Shown: piece by piece, positions 1 to 6,996 of the stretch
Layout: each line of letters begins with the position of its first letter
How positions within the stretch are numbered: the stretch's first letter is position 1
NCBI GenBank assembly: GCA_002409325.1
Contig: DHUU01000006.1
Span: forward strand, 27,684-91,683
DNA length: 64,000 nucleotides
DNA from: Bacteroidales bacterium UBA5226
Lineage (GTDB): Bacteria; Bacteroidota; Bacteroidia; Bacteroidales; UBA932
Direction: 5' to 3'
Program-made: the position numbers and the translations under genes
The notes under the pieces: model-generated
What the model was told of the DNA's origin: nothing
The model's database searches: none
The model's input: the letters and a program-made list of their open reading frames with translations, nothing else

Positions 1-1100
1 GATTCGTGCAGGACTTTACGTTCAGAAGCTTTGGTAGAGCCGGTAAGCAGTCCCACTTTTATATCCTGCCCCTGCAGGAAGCGGGAAACGGTATGAAAGT
101 GCTGATTGGCCAGGATTTCTGTCGGGGCCATCATGCAGGCCTGGTATCCGTTATCTGCTGCAATCAGTGCGCTCAGCAGGGCAACCAGTGTTTTGCCACT
201 ACCCACATCTCCCTGCAGCAAGCGGTTCATCTGGCGTCCACTCCCCAGATCGGCCCTGATCTCTTTGATCACCCGCTTTTGCGCCCCGGTCAACTCAAAG
301 GGCAACATTTTGTAACAATTGTTGAACGCCTGGCCTACTGTGGGAAACCGCAGGCCGTCTTCGGCCCTCAGCCGTATAGCACGTTGTTTAAGCAAGCCGA
401 GTTGAATAAAAAATAATTCTTCGAATTTTAACCTGGTTTGTGCGGCTTGCAGATTTTTAAGGTTTTTGGGGAAATGAATCTCTTCAAGAGCCAGTGGCAG
501 CGGCATCAGTTTGAGTTGCCTGAGCATGGCCGGAGTCAGCGTTTCCGCCACGTGACCTTCAATACGGGTAAGGGCCTGGGCTATGAGACTGGAAAAGACT
601 TTTTGGGTAAAGCCCTTGTCCCGGAGCAACTCTGTGGAAGAATATACTGCCTGAAGCCCCGCGCTGCCCCTGAGGCTATGATCGTCGGGCAGGTCTATTT
701 CGGGATGGACCAAGTTGATTCTCCCTTTGAATAAGGCGGGTTTTCCAAAAACAATATACTCTGTGTTCAGTTTAATCTTATCCCTGATCCAGCGGATTCC
801 TTTAAAAAAAACAAGGTCCACACTTCCGGTAGGATCTGCAAAAAGAACTACCAGTCTCTGCTTGCGGGAGCCTGCTCCAATGATTTTCATATCCCTGACC
901 TCGCCCCGTATCTGGATCAATGCCAGGTCGGGGTCTATTTCACGCACAGAGTAAAAGCGGGTCCTGTCTATGTAGCGGAATGGATAATAACGGATCAGGT
1001 CGCCAAATGTTTTTATATTCAGTCCCTTTTCAAGTTCCCTGGCCCGCACCGGACCTACTCCCTGGAGAAATTGTATGTTCGTGTCCCATACAGAAGTCAT
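1..1100 (-). CDS. recG: ATP-dependent DNA helicase RecG, N-terminal part (cut by window edge)
   Basis: RecG remodels stalled replication forks and branch-migrates Holliday junctions. Reading the minus strand from the ATG at 1100 gives an open frame to base 1. It opens with the wedge-domain pattern (FLQGVGPVRA, then YYPFRYIDR) and reaches the helicase Walker A motif GDVGSGKT near bases 190-220, followed by APTEILANQHF. About 366 codons are present; helicase motifs II-VI lie outside the window. An in-frame ATG at 1106 is less likely, because a -7 box ends at 1108 and would leave no room for a transcription start. The gene is divergent from yccF. The family assignment is firm. Confidence 0.95.
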   Translation of the reverse strand, partial: MTSVWDTNIQFLQGVGPVRARELEKGLNIKTFGDLIRYYPFRYIDRTRFYSVREIDPDLALIQIRGEVRDMKIIGAGSRKQRLVVLFADPTGSVDLVFFKGIRWIRDKIKLNTEYIVFGKPALFKGRINLVHPEIDLPDDHSLRGSAGLQAVYSSTELLRDKGFTQKVFSSLIAQALTRIEGHVAETLTPAMLRQLKLMPLPLALEEIHFPKNLKNLQAAQTRLKFEELFFIQLGLLKQRAIRLRAEDGLRFPTVGQAFNNCYKMLPFELTGAQKRVIKEIRADLGSGRQMNRLLQGDVGSGKTLVALLSALIAADNGYQACMMAPTEILANQHFHTVSRFLQGQDIKVGLLTGSTKASERKVLHE

Positions 1101-1107
1101 AGCCATG

Positions 1108-1115
1108 CAAATATA
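1108..1115 (-). promoter_or_regulatory. Bacteroidetes -7 box for recG
   Basis: The minus strand reads TATATTTG, a perfect match to the Bacteroidetes TAnnTTTG -7 element. It ends 7 nt before the recG ATG at 1100, which predicts a nearly leaderless mRNA. I see no clear -33 TTTG. Confidence 0.55.
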
Positions 1116-1128
1116 ACGATATCTTGCG

Positions 1129-1136
1129 TATATTTG
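1129..1136 (+). promoter_or_regulatory. Bacteroidetes -7 box for yccF-pdxA-rnhA
   Basis: TATATTTG matches TAnnTTTG exactly. Only 4 nt separate it from the yccF ATG at 1141, so the transcript should start at or within a few bases of the start codon. It is back-to-back with the recG box at 1108-1115. Confidence 0.55.
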
Positions 1137-1140
1137 CGGT

Positions 1141-1518
1141 ATGAGCATACTGGGAAACATACTCTGGCTTCTGTTCGGAGGAATTTTCATTGCGCTGGAA
1201 TACATGATTTCAGGCCTGTTAATGTGTATAACCATCATAGGGATTCCATTTGGCCTTCAAAGCTTCAAATTGGCGGCCTTTGCACTCTGGCCTTTTGGAA
1301 AAACCACCCGGTCTGTAGAGCCCGGGACGGGTTGCCTGAGCACTGTTATGAATATATTATGGATTTTCCTAGGGGGTATCTGGATTGCACTGAGCCATCT
1401 TTTCTGGGGGGCGTTGTTGTCTATAACCATAGTGGGAATTCCTTTCGGAAAACAACACTTCAAGATGGTATCCCTGGCACTGACTCCTTTCGGTAGGGAA
1501 ATCATCGGCAAAAATTAA
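1141..1518 (+). CDS. yccF: YccF domain-containing inner membrane protein
   Basis: This 125-residue protein is built from two copies of one unit. Residues 1-54 and about 69-121 both carry the pattern NILWxxxGG, a hydrophobic helix, IxGIPFG and PFG(K/R). That duplicated arrangement is typical of the YccF (DUF307) family of small integral membrane proteins, whose function is not established. It heads a run with pdxA (6 nt gap) and rnhA, but the three have no obvious shared pathway. Family assignment is confident; the biological role is unknown. Confidence 0.85.
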   Translation: MSILGNILWLLFGGIFIALEYMISGLLMCITIIGIPFGLQSFKLAAFALWPFGKTTRSVEPGTGCLSTVMNILWIFLGGIWIALSHLFWGALLSITIVGIPFGKQHFKMVSLALTPFGREIIGKN

Positions 1519-1524
1519 CACATT

Positions 1525-2559
1525 ATGCATAAAAAAATAATTGTAGGGATCACCCAGGGTGATACAAACGGGATAGGATATGAAGTGCTGATCAAGGCTC
1601 TGGCCGATTCCCGCATCAACGAGCTGTGCACCCCCGTGATTTATGGTTCGTCCCGTCTGCTTGGGTATTACAAGAAATTATGTGCCGGGGTGGAGAATTT
1701 CAATGTTCATATCACACAATCGGCTTCTGACCTTCATTTCAAGATGGTGAACCTGATTCCCTGTGTTTCGGATCAGTTTATAGCCGAACCGGGAAAAATG
1801 ACCCGGGAAGGGGCGCAGGCGGCCATGCAATCACTCGAACGAGCCGTGGAGGATCTTCGCAGCGGGAAGATTCAGGTTCTGGTGACGGCCCCCTTTAACA
1901 AGCAGGGCATGAGCCAGGAAGGGTTTATCTTTCCCGGCCATACAGAGTACCTTGCCAATGCCTTTGGGGTATCCGCTCCTTTGATGATGCTCTGCAGCGA
2001 CGGTCTTAGGGTTGGTGTGGTTACAGGACATATCCCGTTGAGCCGGATCCCTGCAGAACTCACAAAAGAGAAGATACTGAAGAAACTCAGGTTGCTTGAC
2101 TATACACTGAAAAATGACTTTACTATTAACCAGCCCAGGATAGCCGTCCTGGGGCTTAACCCGCACGCCAGTGACGGAGGACTCATTGGAACCGAAGAAG
2201 AACAAATCATATTGCCTGCCATAGAAGAAGTCAATCAATCAGGGGTACTGGCATTCGGTCCCTATCCGGCCGATGGTTTCTTTGCTACCGCAGGGTACAG
2301 AAAATTTGATGCCATTCTTGCCATGTATCATGACCAGGGACTGGTCCCATTTAAAGCCTTGTCTTTCAGTCAGGGGGTTAATTTCACGGCCGGACTGCCT
2401 GTCATCAGGACATCTCCCGACCACGGAACAGCTTACCGACTTGCTGGTGAGGACAAGGCATCTGCCGAATCCATGCTGGCAGCGATCTTTATGGCTTGTG
2501 ACCTTTACAGGACGCGGCGCAGGAACCAGGCCATAACAGATGGTATACATGAAGATTGA
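1525..2559 (+). CDS. pdxA: 4-hydroxythreonine-4-phosphate dehydrogenase PdxA
   Basis: PdxA oxidises 4-phosphohydroxy-L-threonine with NAD(P) in the DXP-dependent branch of pyridoxal 5'-phosphate synthesis, in the cytoplasm. The 344-residue length is normal. The N-terminal GITQGDTNGIGYEV, TAPFNK and FPGHTEYLA segments are typical, and the three expected metal-binding histidines appear as His169 (VTGHIP), His214 (NPHASDGG) and His269 (MYHDQGL). The gene lies 6 nt after yccF and overlaps the next ORF by up to 20 nt, so co-transcription with rnhA is likely. Confidence 0.95.
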   Translation: MHKKIIVGITQGDTNGIGYEVLIKALADSRINELCTPVIYGSSRLLGYYKKLCAGVENFNVHITQSASDLHFKMVNLIPCVSDQFIAEPGKMTREGAQAAMQSLERAVEDLRSGKIQVLVTAPFNKQGMSQEGFIFPGHTEYLANAFGVSAPLMMLCSDGLRVGVVTGHIPLSRIPAELTKEKILKKLRLLDYTLKNDFTINQPRIAVLGLNPHASDGGLIGTEEEQIILPAIEEVNQSGVLAFGPYPADGFFATAGYRKFDAILAMYHDQGLVPFKALSFSQGVNFTAGLPVIRTSPDHGTAYRLAGEDKASAESMLAAIFMACDLYRTRRRNQAITDGIHED

Positions 2560-3061
2560 TATTTTTACCGATGGATCTGCCCTGGGAAATCCCGGACCAG
2601 GAGGATACGGGGTTATTTTGCGAAGTGGCCGTCATTATAAGGAGATGTCGGCCGGTTACCGCATGACCACCAATAACAGAATGGAACTGATGGCCGTCAT
2701 TGCCGGCCTGGAAGCACTGAAAAAAACCGGGACAGAAGTCTGTATCTATTCAGACTCGACGTATGTTGTCAGAGCCGTTGAGGAAGGATGGCTTCAAAAC
2801 TGGATCACCAGGGATTTTCGTAAAAAAAAGAACGTTGATTTATGGAAGCGTTACCTGGATGTCGCCTCAAAGCACAAGATACGCTTTATCTGGATTAAAG
2901 GCCATGCCGGCCACCCCCAGAATGAAAAATGCGATCGCCTGGCTGTTGCTGCCGCATCTGCAGGGGAAGAATTCTTAATGGAAGACCGGGGATTTATCGA
3001 CGCGATTTCATTATCCCCTGCAGGGCATCCGGATGAACTACCTGATTGGACGAACGGCTGA
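2549..3061 (+). CDS. rnhA: Ribonuclease HI
   Basis: Cytoplasmic enzyme that cleaves the RNA strand of RNA-DNA hybrids. From the chosen ATG at 2549 the protein has 170 residues. The catalytic carboxylates are visible as Asp8 (FTDGSALGN), Glu46 (RMELMAV), Asp69 (YSDSTYVV) and Asp129 (EKCDRLA), and KGHAGHPQNE carries the active-site histidine. An earlier ATG at 2540 would add three residues. The RNase H fold ends near residue 140, leaving a tail of about 30 residues encoded partly in the 68 bp shared antisense with the GH5 gene. The start overlaps pdxA by 11 nt. Confidence 0.93.
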   Translation: MKIDIFTDGSALGNPGPGGYGVILRSGRHYKEMSAGYRMTTNNRMELMAVIAGLEALKKTGTEVCIYSDSTYVVRAVEEGWLQNWITRDFRKKKNVDLWKRYLDVASKHKIRFIWIKGHAGHPQNEKCDRLAVAAASAGEEFLMEDRGFIDAISLSPAGHPDELPDWTNG

Positions 3062-4121
3062 TCAGAACAAAGTCCGGAGCCCCGTTATCCCAGTAAAAAG
3101 GCACCATTCCGTGCCGGATTGCGGCCTCTGTAACATATTCCAGGTAATAAGAACGACATTTTTTATGTTCTGTCAATTCCTCTCCGGAAAGCTGTAAACG
3201 GTACAGGGCGCCGTATTCTCCCAGGATCACGGGGAGGCCGCGGTCGGTGAATTTTTTCATTTTTCCAAAAGCCGATTCCACCCAGTCTTCCTGACCCCAG
3301 GAAGTAACGGGCCCGGTGGCTACCGAGCCCCAGCGGAAATCGTATGGCTCATCCGGTTTCAATGCAAATTCATACGGATCGTAGTAATGTACTTCAACCA
3401 TAAGCCTGTCCGGGGTGGGATCCTGGGGAATGGTCAGTGAGTTGTATGCCAGGTCAATATTGGTAAGATAACTTTGTACAATCAGGTGCCGTTTAAGGTT
3501 GCGTCCTCCCGTTTCCCGAACTGCATCTACAAAAGTCTGGTTGAACGAGTTTTGTACGGACAAATATTCGGCCGGCGGATTGGATGACCAGTCGTTTTCC
3601 ATATGCACCTCGTTGGAGCCGGCAAACAGAAGCCGGTCGTCATAATCTTTAAAATACGAGGCGATCTGGGTCCAGATGGCATGGAGCCTGGTGTTGATCT
3701 GCTGCCGGCTGCTTTCCCTGGGATCGTTCATCCACCCTTCGTCCCAGTGAATATTGATGATGGCAAACATATCGTTGGCCAGCACATAATTGACTACCTG
3801 CCCCACGCGCTGCATCCAGGCATTGTCAATTTTGTGCGTGCTCTGGTCTGTAATATGCACAGACCATGATACAGGGATGCGTACCGAGGTGAATCCCGCC
3901 TCTTTTACCGCTTTGATCAGATCGGCTGTTACCTTTGGATTACCCCAGGAAGTTTCACCTCCCGTTGCTTCCAGGGTATTGCCAAGGTTCCATCCAATGC
4001 CCATGAGCTTTGATAATTCCATGGAAGTCATGTTACGCATTGCCGGGTCATCACCGCCTGTTTCGCTTTTGCACCCAAAAAAAAGCAGACAACAAATCAG
4101 AAGGATTGTATAAGTTTTCAT
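2994..4121 (-). CDS. Glycoside hydrolase family 5 lipoprotein (endo-beta-glucanase or endo-xyloglucanase)
   Basis: This 375-residue lipoprotein (signal peptide, then LLFFGC lipobox with Cys17) is a GH5 TIM barrel. It shows GIGWNLGNTLEA near 41-52, the acid/base Glu171 in AGSNEVH, VEVHYYDPY near 242-250, and the nucleophile Glu302 in ILGEYG. The layout recalls subfamily GH5_4, which includes endo-xyloglucanases. The residue after Glu171 is Val where most GH5 enzymes have Pro. A GTG at 4127 is also in frame, but ATG 4121 is preferred. It is divergent from GH31-GH2 and overlaps rnhA by 68 bp at the 3' end. The exact substrate is inferred from the neighbours. Confidence 0.85.
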   Translation of the reverse strand: MKTYTILLICCLLFFGCKSETGGDDPAMRNMTSMELSKLMGIGWNLGNTLEATGGETSWGNPKVTADLIKAVKEAGFTSVRIPVSWSVHITDQSTHKIDNAWMQRVGQVVNYVLANDMFAIINIHWDEGWMNDPRESSRQQINTRLHAIWTQIASYFKDYDDRLLFAGSNEVHMENDWSSNPPAEYLSVQNSFNQTFVDAVRETGGRNLKRHLIVQSYLTNIDLAYNSLTIPQDPTPDRLMVEVHYYDPYEFALKPDEPYDFRWGSVATGPVTSWGQEDWVESAFGKMKKFTDRGLPVILGEYGALYRLQLSGEELTEHKKCRSYYLEYVTEAAIRHGMVPFYWDNGAPDFVLISRSSNQVVHPDALQGIMKSRR

Positions 4122-4128
4122 AAACACC

Positions 4129-4136
4129 TATCTTTG
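4129..4136 (+). promoter_or_regulatory. -7 box for the GH31-GH2 operon
   Basis: TATCTTTG is a perfect TAnnTTTG. It lies 8 nt before the first ATG of the GH31 gene (4145) and 29 nt before the alternative ATG at 4166. With the box at 4159-4166 it forms an 8-bp inverted repeat spaced by 22 bp. Confidence 0.55.
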
Positions 4137-4144
4137 GATAAAGA

Positions 4145-6991
4145 ATGATTGACAAAATCAAAGATATGAAAAAATGGGGTTTTTCTCTCTTGGCGGGATT
4201 GTTATTATTGTCCTGCACCGGCGGCCTTATTGTTGACAGTAACAGCGTGACGGTCATCCTGCCTGATAAGTCAAAGATCAGGATACAACCTGTCAGCGGG
4301 CAGATTATCCGGGTGTCGGCTGTACCTGCCGGGGCCGGGTTCTCTGCACGACCAAGCCTGATGAGGGTTTTCGGGGAGACACCTCCCGTGCCGTTTGAAT
4401 ATGTGGAGGAAGAACAGAGGGTTATTGTAAAAACCGGATCGCTGCAGGCAAGTGTGGATAAAATTACCGGAGAAGTGATTTTCATGGATTTGGAGGGCTA
4501 TGTGATCCTGCAGGAAAACGAGGGGGGCGGAAAATCATTTGCGCCCATTGAAGTGGACGGCGACAAGGGGTATGCCATCAGACAGGTTTTTGAATCGCCT
4601 GCCGATGAAGCCTTTTACGGTCTTGGCCAGCATCAGTCCGATGAATTCAACTACAAGGGCAAGAACGAAACCTTATACCAATACAACACAAAAGTTTCCA
4701 TTCCTTTTATTCTGTCAAACAAGCATTACGGATTGCTGTGGGACAACAACTCGCTGTCGCGGTTCGGGAATCCTGAAGACTATAAGCAGTTGGATGTACT
4801 TGATCTCAGGGATGCTGACGGACAGGAAGGTGCTCTTACAGCGATTTATGCCAGTCGCAACAAAGAAACGGAATACCTGCGCAGAAGAGAACCGGTCATC
4901 GATTACTCAGATCTGGACAAGGTGAAAAGTTTCCCGGAAGGGATTCCCTTCCACAATGCCAGTATTACCTGGGAAGGGACAGTAGGGGCAAAAGAAAGCG
5001 GGATACACCATTTTTTGCTCTATTATGCAGGATATACCAGGGTATTCCTTAACGGAGAGGAAGTGGTGGCAGAACGCTGGCGCACAGCATGGAATCCAAA
5101 TAGTTACAAATTTCAAGTTGATATGGAAGCGGGGGTATCGTATCCGCTTCGCATAGAATGGGTACCTGACGGAGGGGTTTCCTATCTGGGCCTGTCGCTC
5201 TATACACCGGTAGATCCCCGGGAGCAGGAAAAACAATCCTGGTGGTCGGAAATGGCCGATATGATTGATTATTATTTTATCTACGGACAGAATAGTGACC
5301 AGATCATAAGCGGGTACCGTATGCTGACCGGAAAAGCCCAGATCATGCCCAAATGGGCCATGGGGTTCTGGCAAAGCAGGGAACGCTACAAAACTTCTGC
5401 CGAATTGCTGGATGTTCTAAATGAATACAGAAGACGCAGGATCCCCATTGACAATATGGTACAGGATTGGTCGTACTGGCCTGTAGATGCCTGGGGAAGC
5501 CATGAGTTTGACAAGGAAAGGTTCCCCGATCCCAAAGCCATGGTTGACAGTGTCCACGCACAGAACGCCCGGATCATGATCTCGGTATGGCCTAAATTTT
5601 ATCATACTACAGAACATTACAAGGAATATGAAGATAATGGGTGGATTTACACCCGGGCCGTGGAGGACAGCATCCGCGACTGGATCGCACCGGGGTACAT
5701 CGGCTCATTTTACGATGCTTTTGCTCCGGGTGCGCGCAAACTCTTCTGGAAGCAAATGGAAGAGCACCTCTATCCCCTGGGATTTGATGCCTGGTGGATG
5801 GATGCCTCGGAACCTGACATCCTGTCCAACGCCAGCCTGGAATACCGTAAGGCACTCTCTACGCCTACCGCACTAGGCCCCTCGGCAAGGTATCTGAATG
5901 CCTATCCCCTTGTCAATGCCCAGGGTATATACGAAGGACAGAGGAAAACCGACCCGGATAAACGGGTGTTTTTGCTTACCAGGAGCGGATTTCCCGGACT
6001 GCAGCGGTATTCGACGGCTACATGGAGCGGGGATATCGGAACACGCTGGGAGGATATGAAAGCCCAGATCTCTGCCGGAATAAACTTCAGTATTTCCGGG
6101 ATCCCATACTGGACTATGGATATTGGGGGATTTTGTGTAGAGGGACGTTATGAGAGGGCCCGCCAGGGGTCACCAGATATGGAAGAATGGCGTGAGCTTA
6201 ATGCCCGCTGGTTCCAGTTTGGGGCATTCTGCCCTCTTTTCCGAAGCCACGGACAGTATCCTTACCGGGAGCTTTTCAATATTGCCCCGGAAACCCATCC
6301 GGTTTATAAAACCATGGTCCAATACAACAAACTGCGTTACCGGTTGATGCCTTATATATACACACTGGCAGGAAAGACCTGGTCTGAGGATTATACCATC
6401 ATGCGGGGTCTGATAATGGATTTTGCTGAAGATGAGAATGTTATTAACATATCTGATCAGTATATGTTTGGCAGTGCCCTTATGGTATGCCCCGTTTATG
6501 AATATAAAGCCAGGAAACGCGATGTTTACCTTCCCCGCCAGCACGACTGGTATGATTTCCATACCGGGGAATACTTGCCTGCAGGACAACAGTTCACAGC
6601 CGATGCTCCCCTGGAAAAAATGCCCATATATGTAAAAGCAGGTACCATATTACCTGTTGGTCCGGAAATTCAGTACACCGGTGAGAAACCTGATGGTCCG
6701 ATCACTTTGTGTATATACACCGGGGCAGATGCCCGTTTTTCGCTGTACGAAGATGAGGGGGTAAACTATAATTATGAGAAAGGATCTTTCACCAACATTC
6801 CCTTTCAATACGACCAGAAAACAGGAATCTTTACCATAGGGACCAGGGAAGGATCCTTTGAAGGCATGGTCACCGAGAGGGAGTTCCAGATCCGGAAAAT
6901 TACTCCACAAAAACCCGGGACCCCCTTTACCGGAGGAGAATCGCTGACAACGGTCAGTTATAACGGAGAAGCACTTACTATACAGCTTTAA
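4145..6991 (+). CDS. Glycoside hydrolase family 31 with PA14 insert, probable alpha-xylosidase lipoprotein
   Basis: This 948-residue exo-enzyme has an N-terminal signal with lipobox (LLLLSC), so it is probably membrane-anchored. Residues about 250-365 form a PA14-like insert (ITWEGTVGAKESG, then YTRVFLNGEEVV) inside the N-terminal beta-sandwich, as in known GH31 alpha-xylosidases acting on xyloglucan oligosaccharides. The catalytic barrel carries the nucleophile Asp553 in WWMDASEPD and the acid/base Asp630 in WSGDIG. Translation may start at ATG 4145 or at ATG 4166, where MKKWGF opens a more normal signal peptide. GH2 follows after 5 nt. Family is certain; alpha-xylosidase rather than alpha-glucosidase activity is inferred. 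Confidence 0.9.
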   Translation: MIDKIKDMKKWGFSLLAGLLLLSCTGGLIVDSNSVTVILPDKSKIRIQPVSGQIIRVSAVPAGAGFSARPSLMRVFGETPPVPFEYVEEEQRVIVKTGSLQASVDKITGEVIFMDLEGYVILQENEGGGKSFAPIEVDGDKGYAIRQVFESPADEAFYGLGQHQSDEFNYKGKNETLYQYNTKVSIPFILSNKHYGLLWDNNSLSRFGNPEDYKQLDVLDLRDADGQEGALTAIYASRNKETEYLRRREPVIDYSDLDKVKSFPEGIPFHNASITWEGTVGAKESGIHHFLLYYAGYTRVFLNGEEVVAERWRTAWNPNSYKFQVDMEAGVSYPLRIEWVPDGGVSYLGLSLYTPVDPREQEKQSWWSEMADMIDYYFIYGQNSDQIISGYRMLTGKAQIMPKWAMGFWQSRERYKTSAELLDVLNEYRRRRIPIDNMVQDWSYWPVDAWGSHEFDKERFPDPKAMVDSVHAQNARIMISVWPKFYHTTEHYKEYEDNGWIYTRAVEDSIRDWIAPGYIGSFYDAFAPGARKLFWKQMEEHLYPLGFDAWWMDASEPDILSNASLEYRKALSTPTALGPSARYLNAYPLVNAQGIYEGQRKTDPDKRVFLLTRSGFPGLQRYSTATWSGDIGTRWEDMKAQISAGINFSISGIPYWTMDIGGFCVEGRYERARQGSPDMEEWRELNARWFQFGAFCPLFRSHGQYPYRELFNIAPETHPVYKTMVQYNKLRYRLMPYIYTLAGKTWSEDYTIMRGLIMDFAEDENVINISDQYMFGSALMVCPVYEYKARKRDVYLPRQHDWYDFHTGEYLPAGQQFTADAPLEKMPIYVKAGTILPVGPEIQYTGEKPDGPITLCIYTGADARFSLYEDEGVNYNYEKGSFTNIPFQYDQKTGIFTIGTREGSFEGMVTEREFQIRKITPQKPGTPFTGGESLTTVSYNGEALTIQL
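4159..4166 (-). promoter_or_regulatory. -7 box for the GH5 gene
   Basis: The minus strand reads TATCTTTG. Transcription should start near 4152, giving about a 30-nt leader to the GH5 ATG at 4121. The box lies inside the predicted start region of GH31, so the two promoters face each other and their transcripts would overlap at the 5' ends. Confidence 0.5.
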
Positions 6992-6996
6992 GGCTT

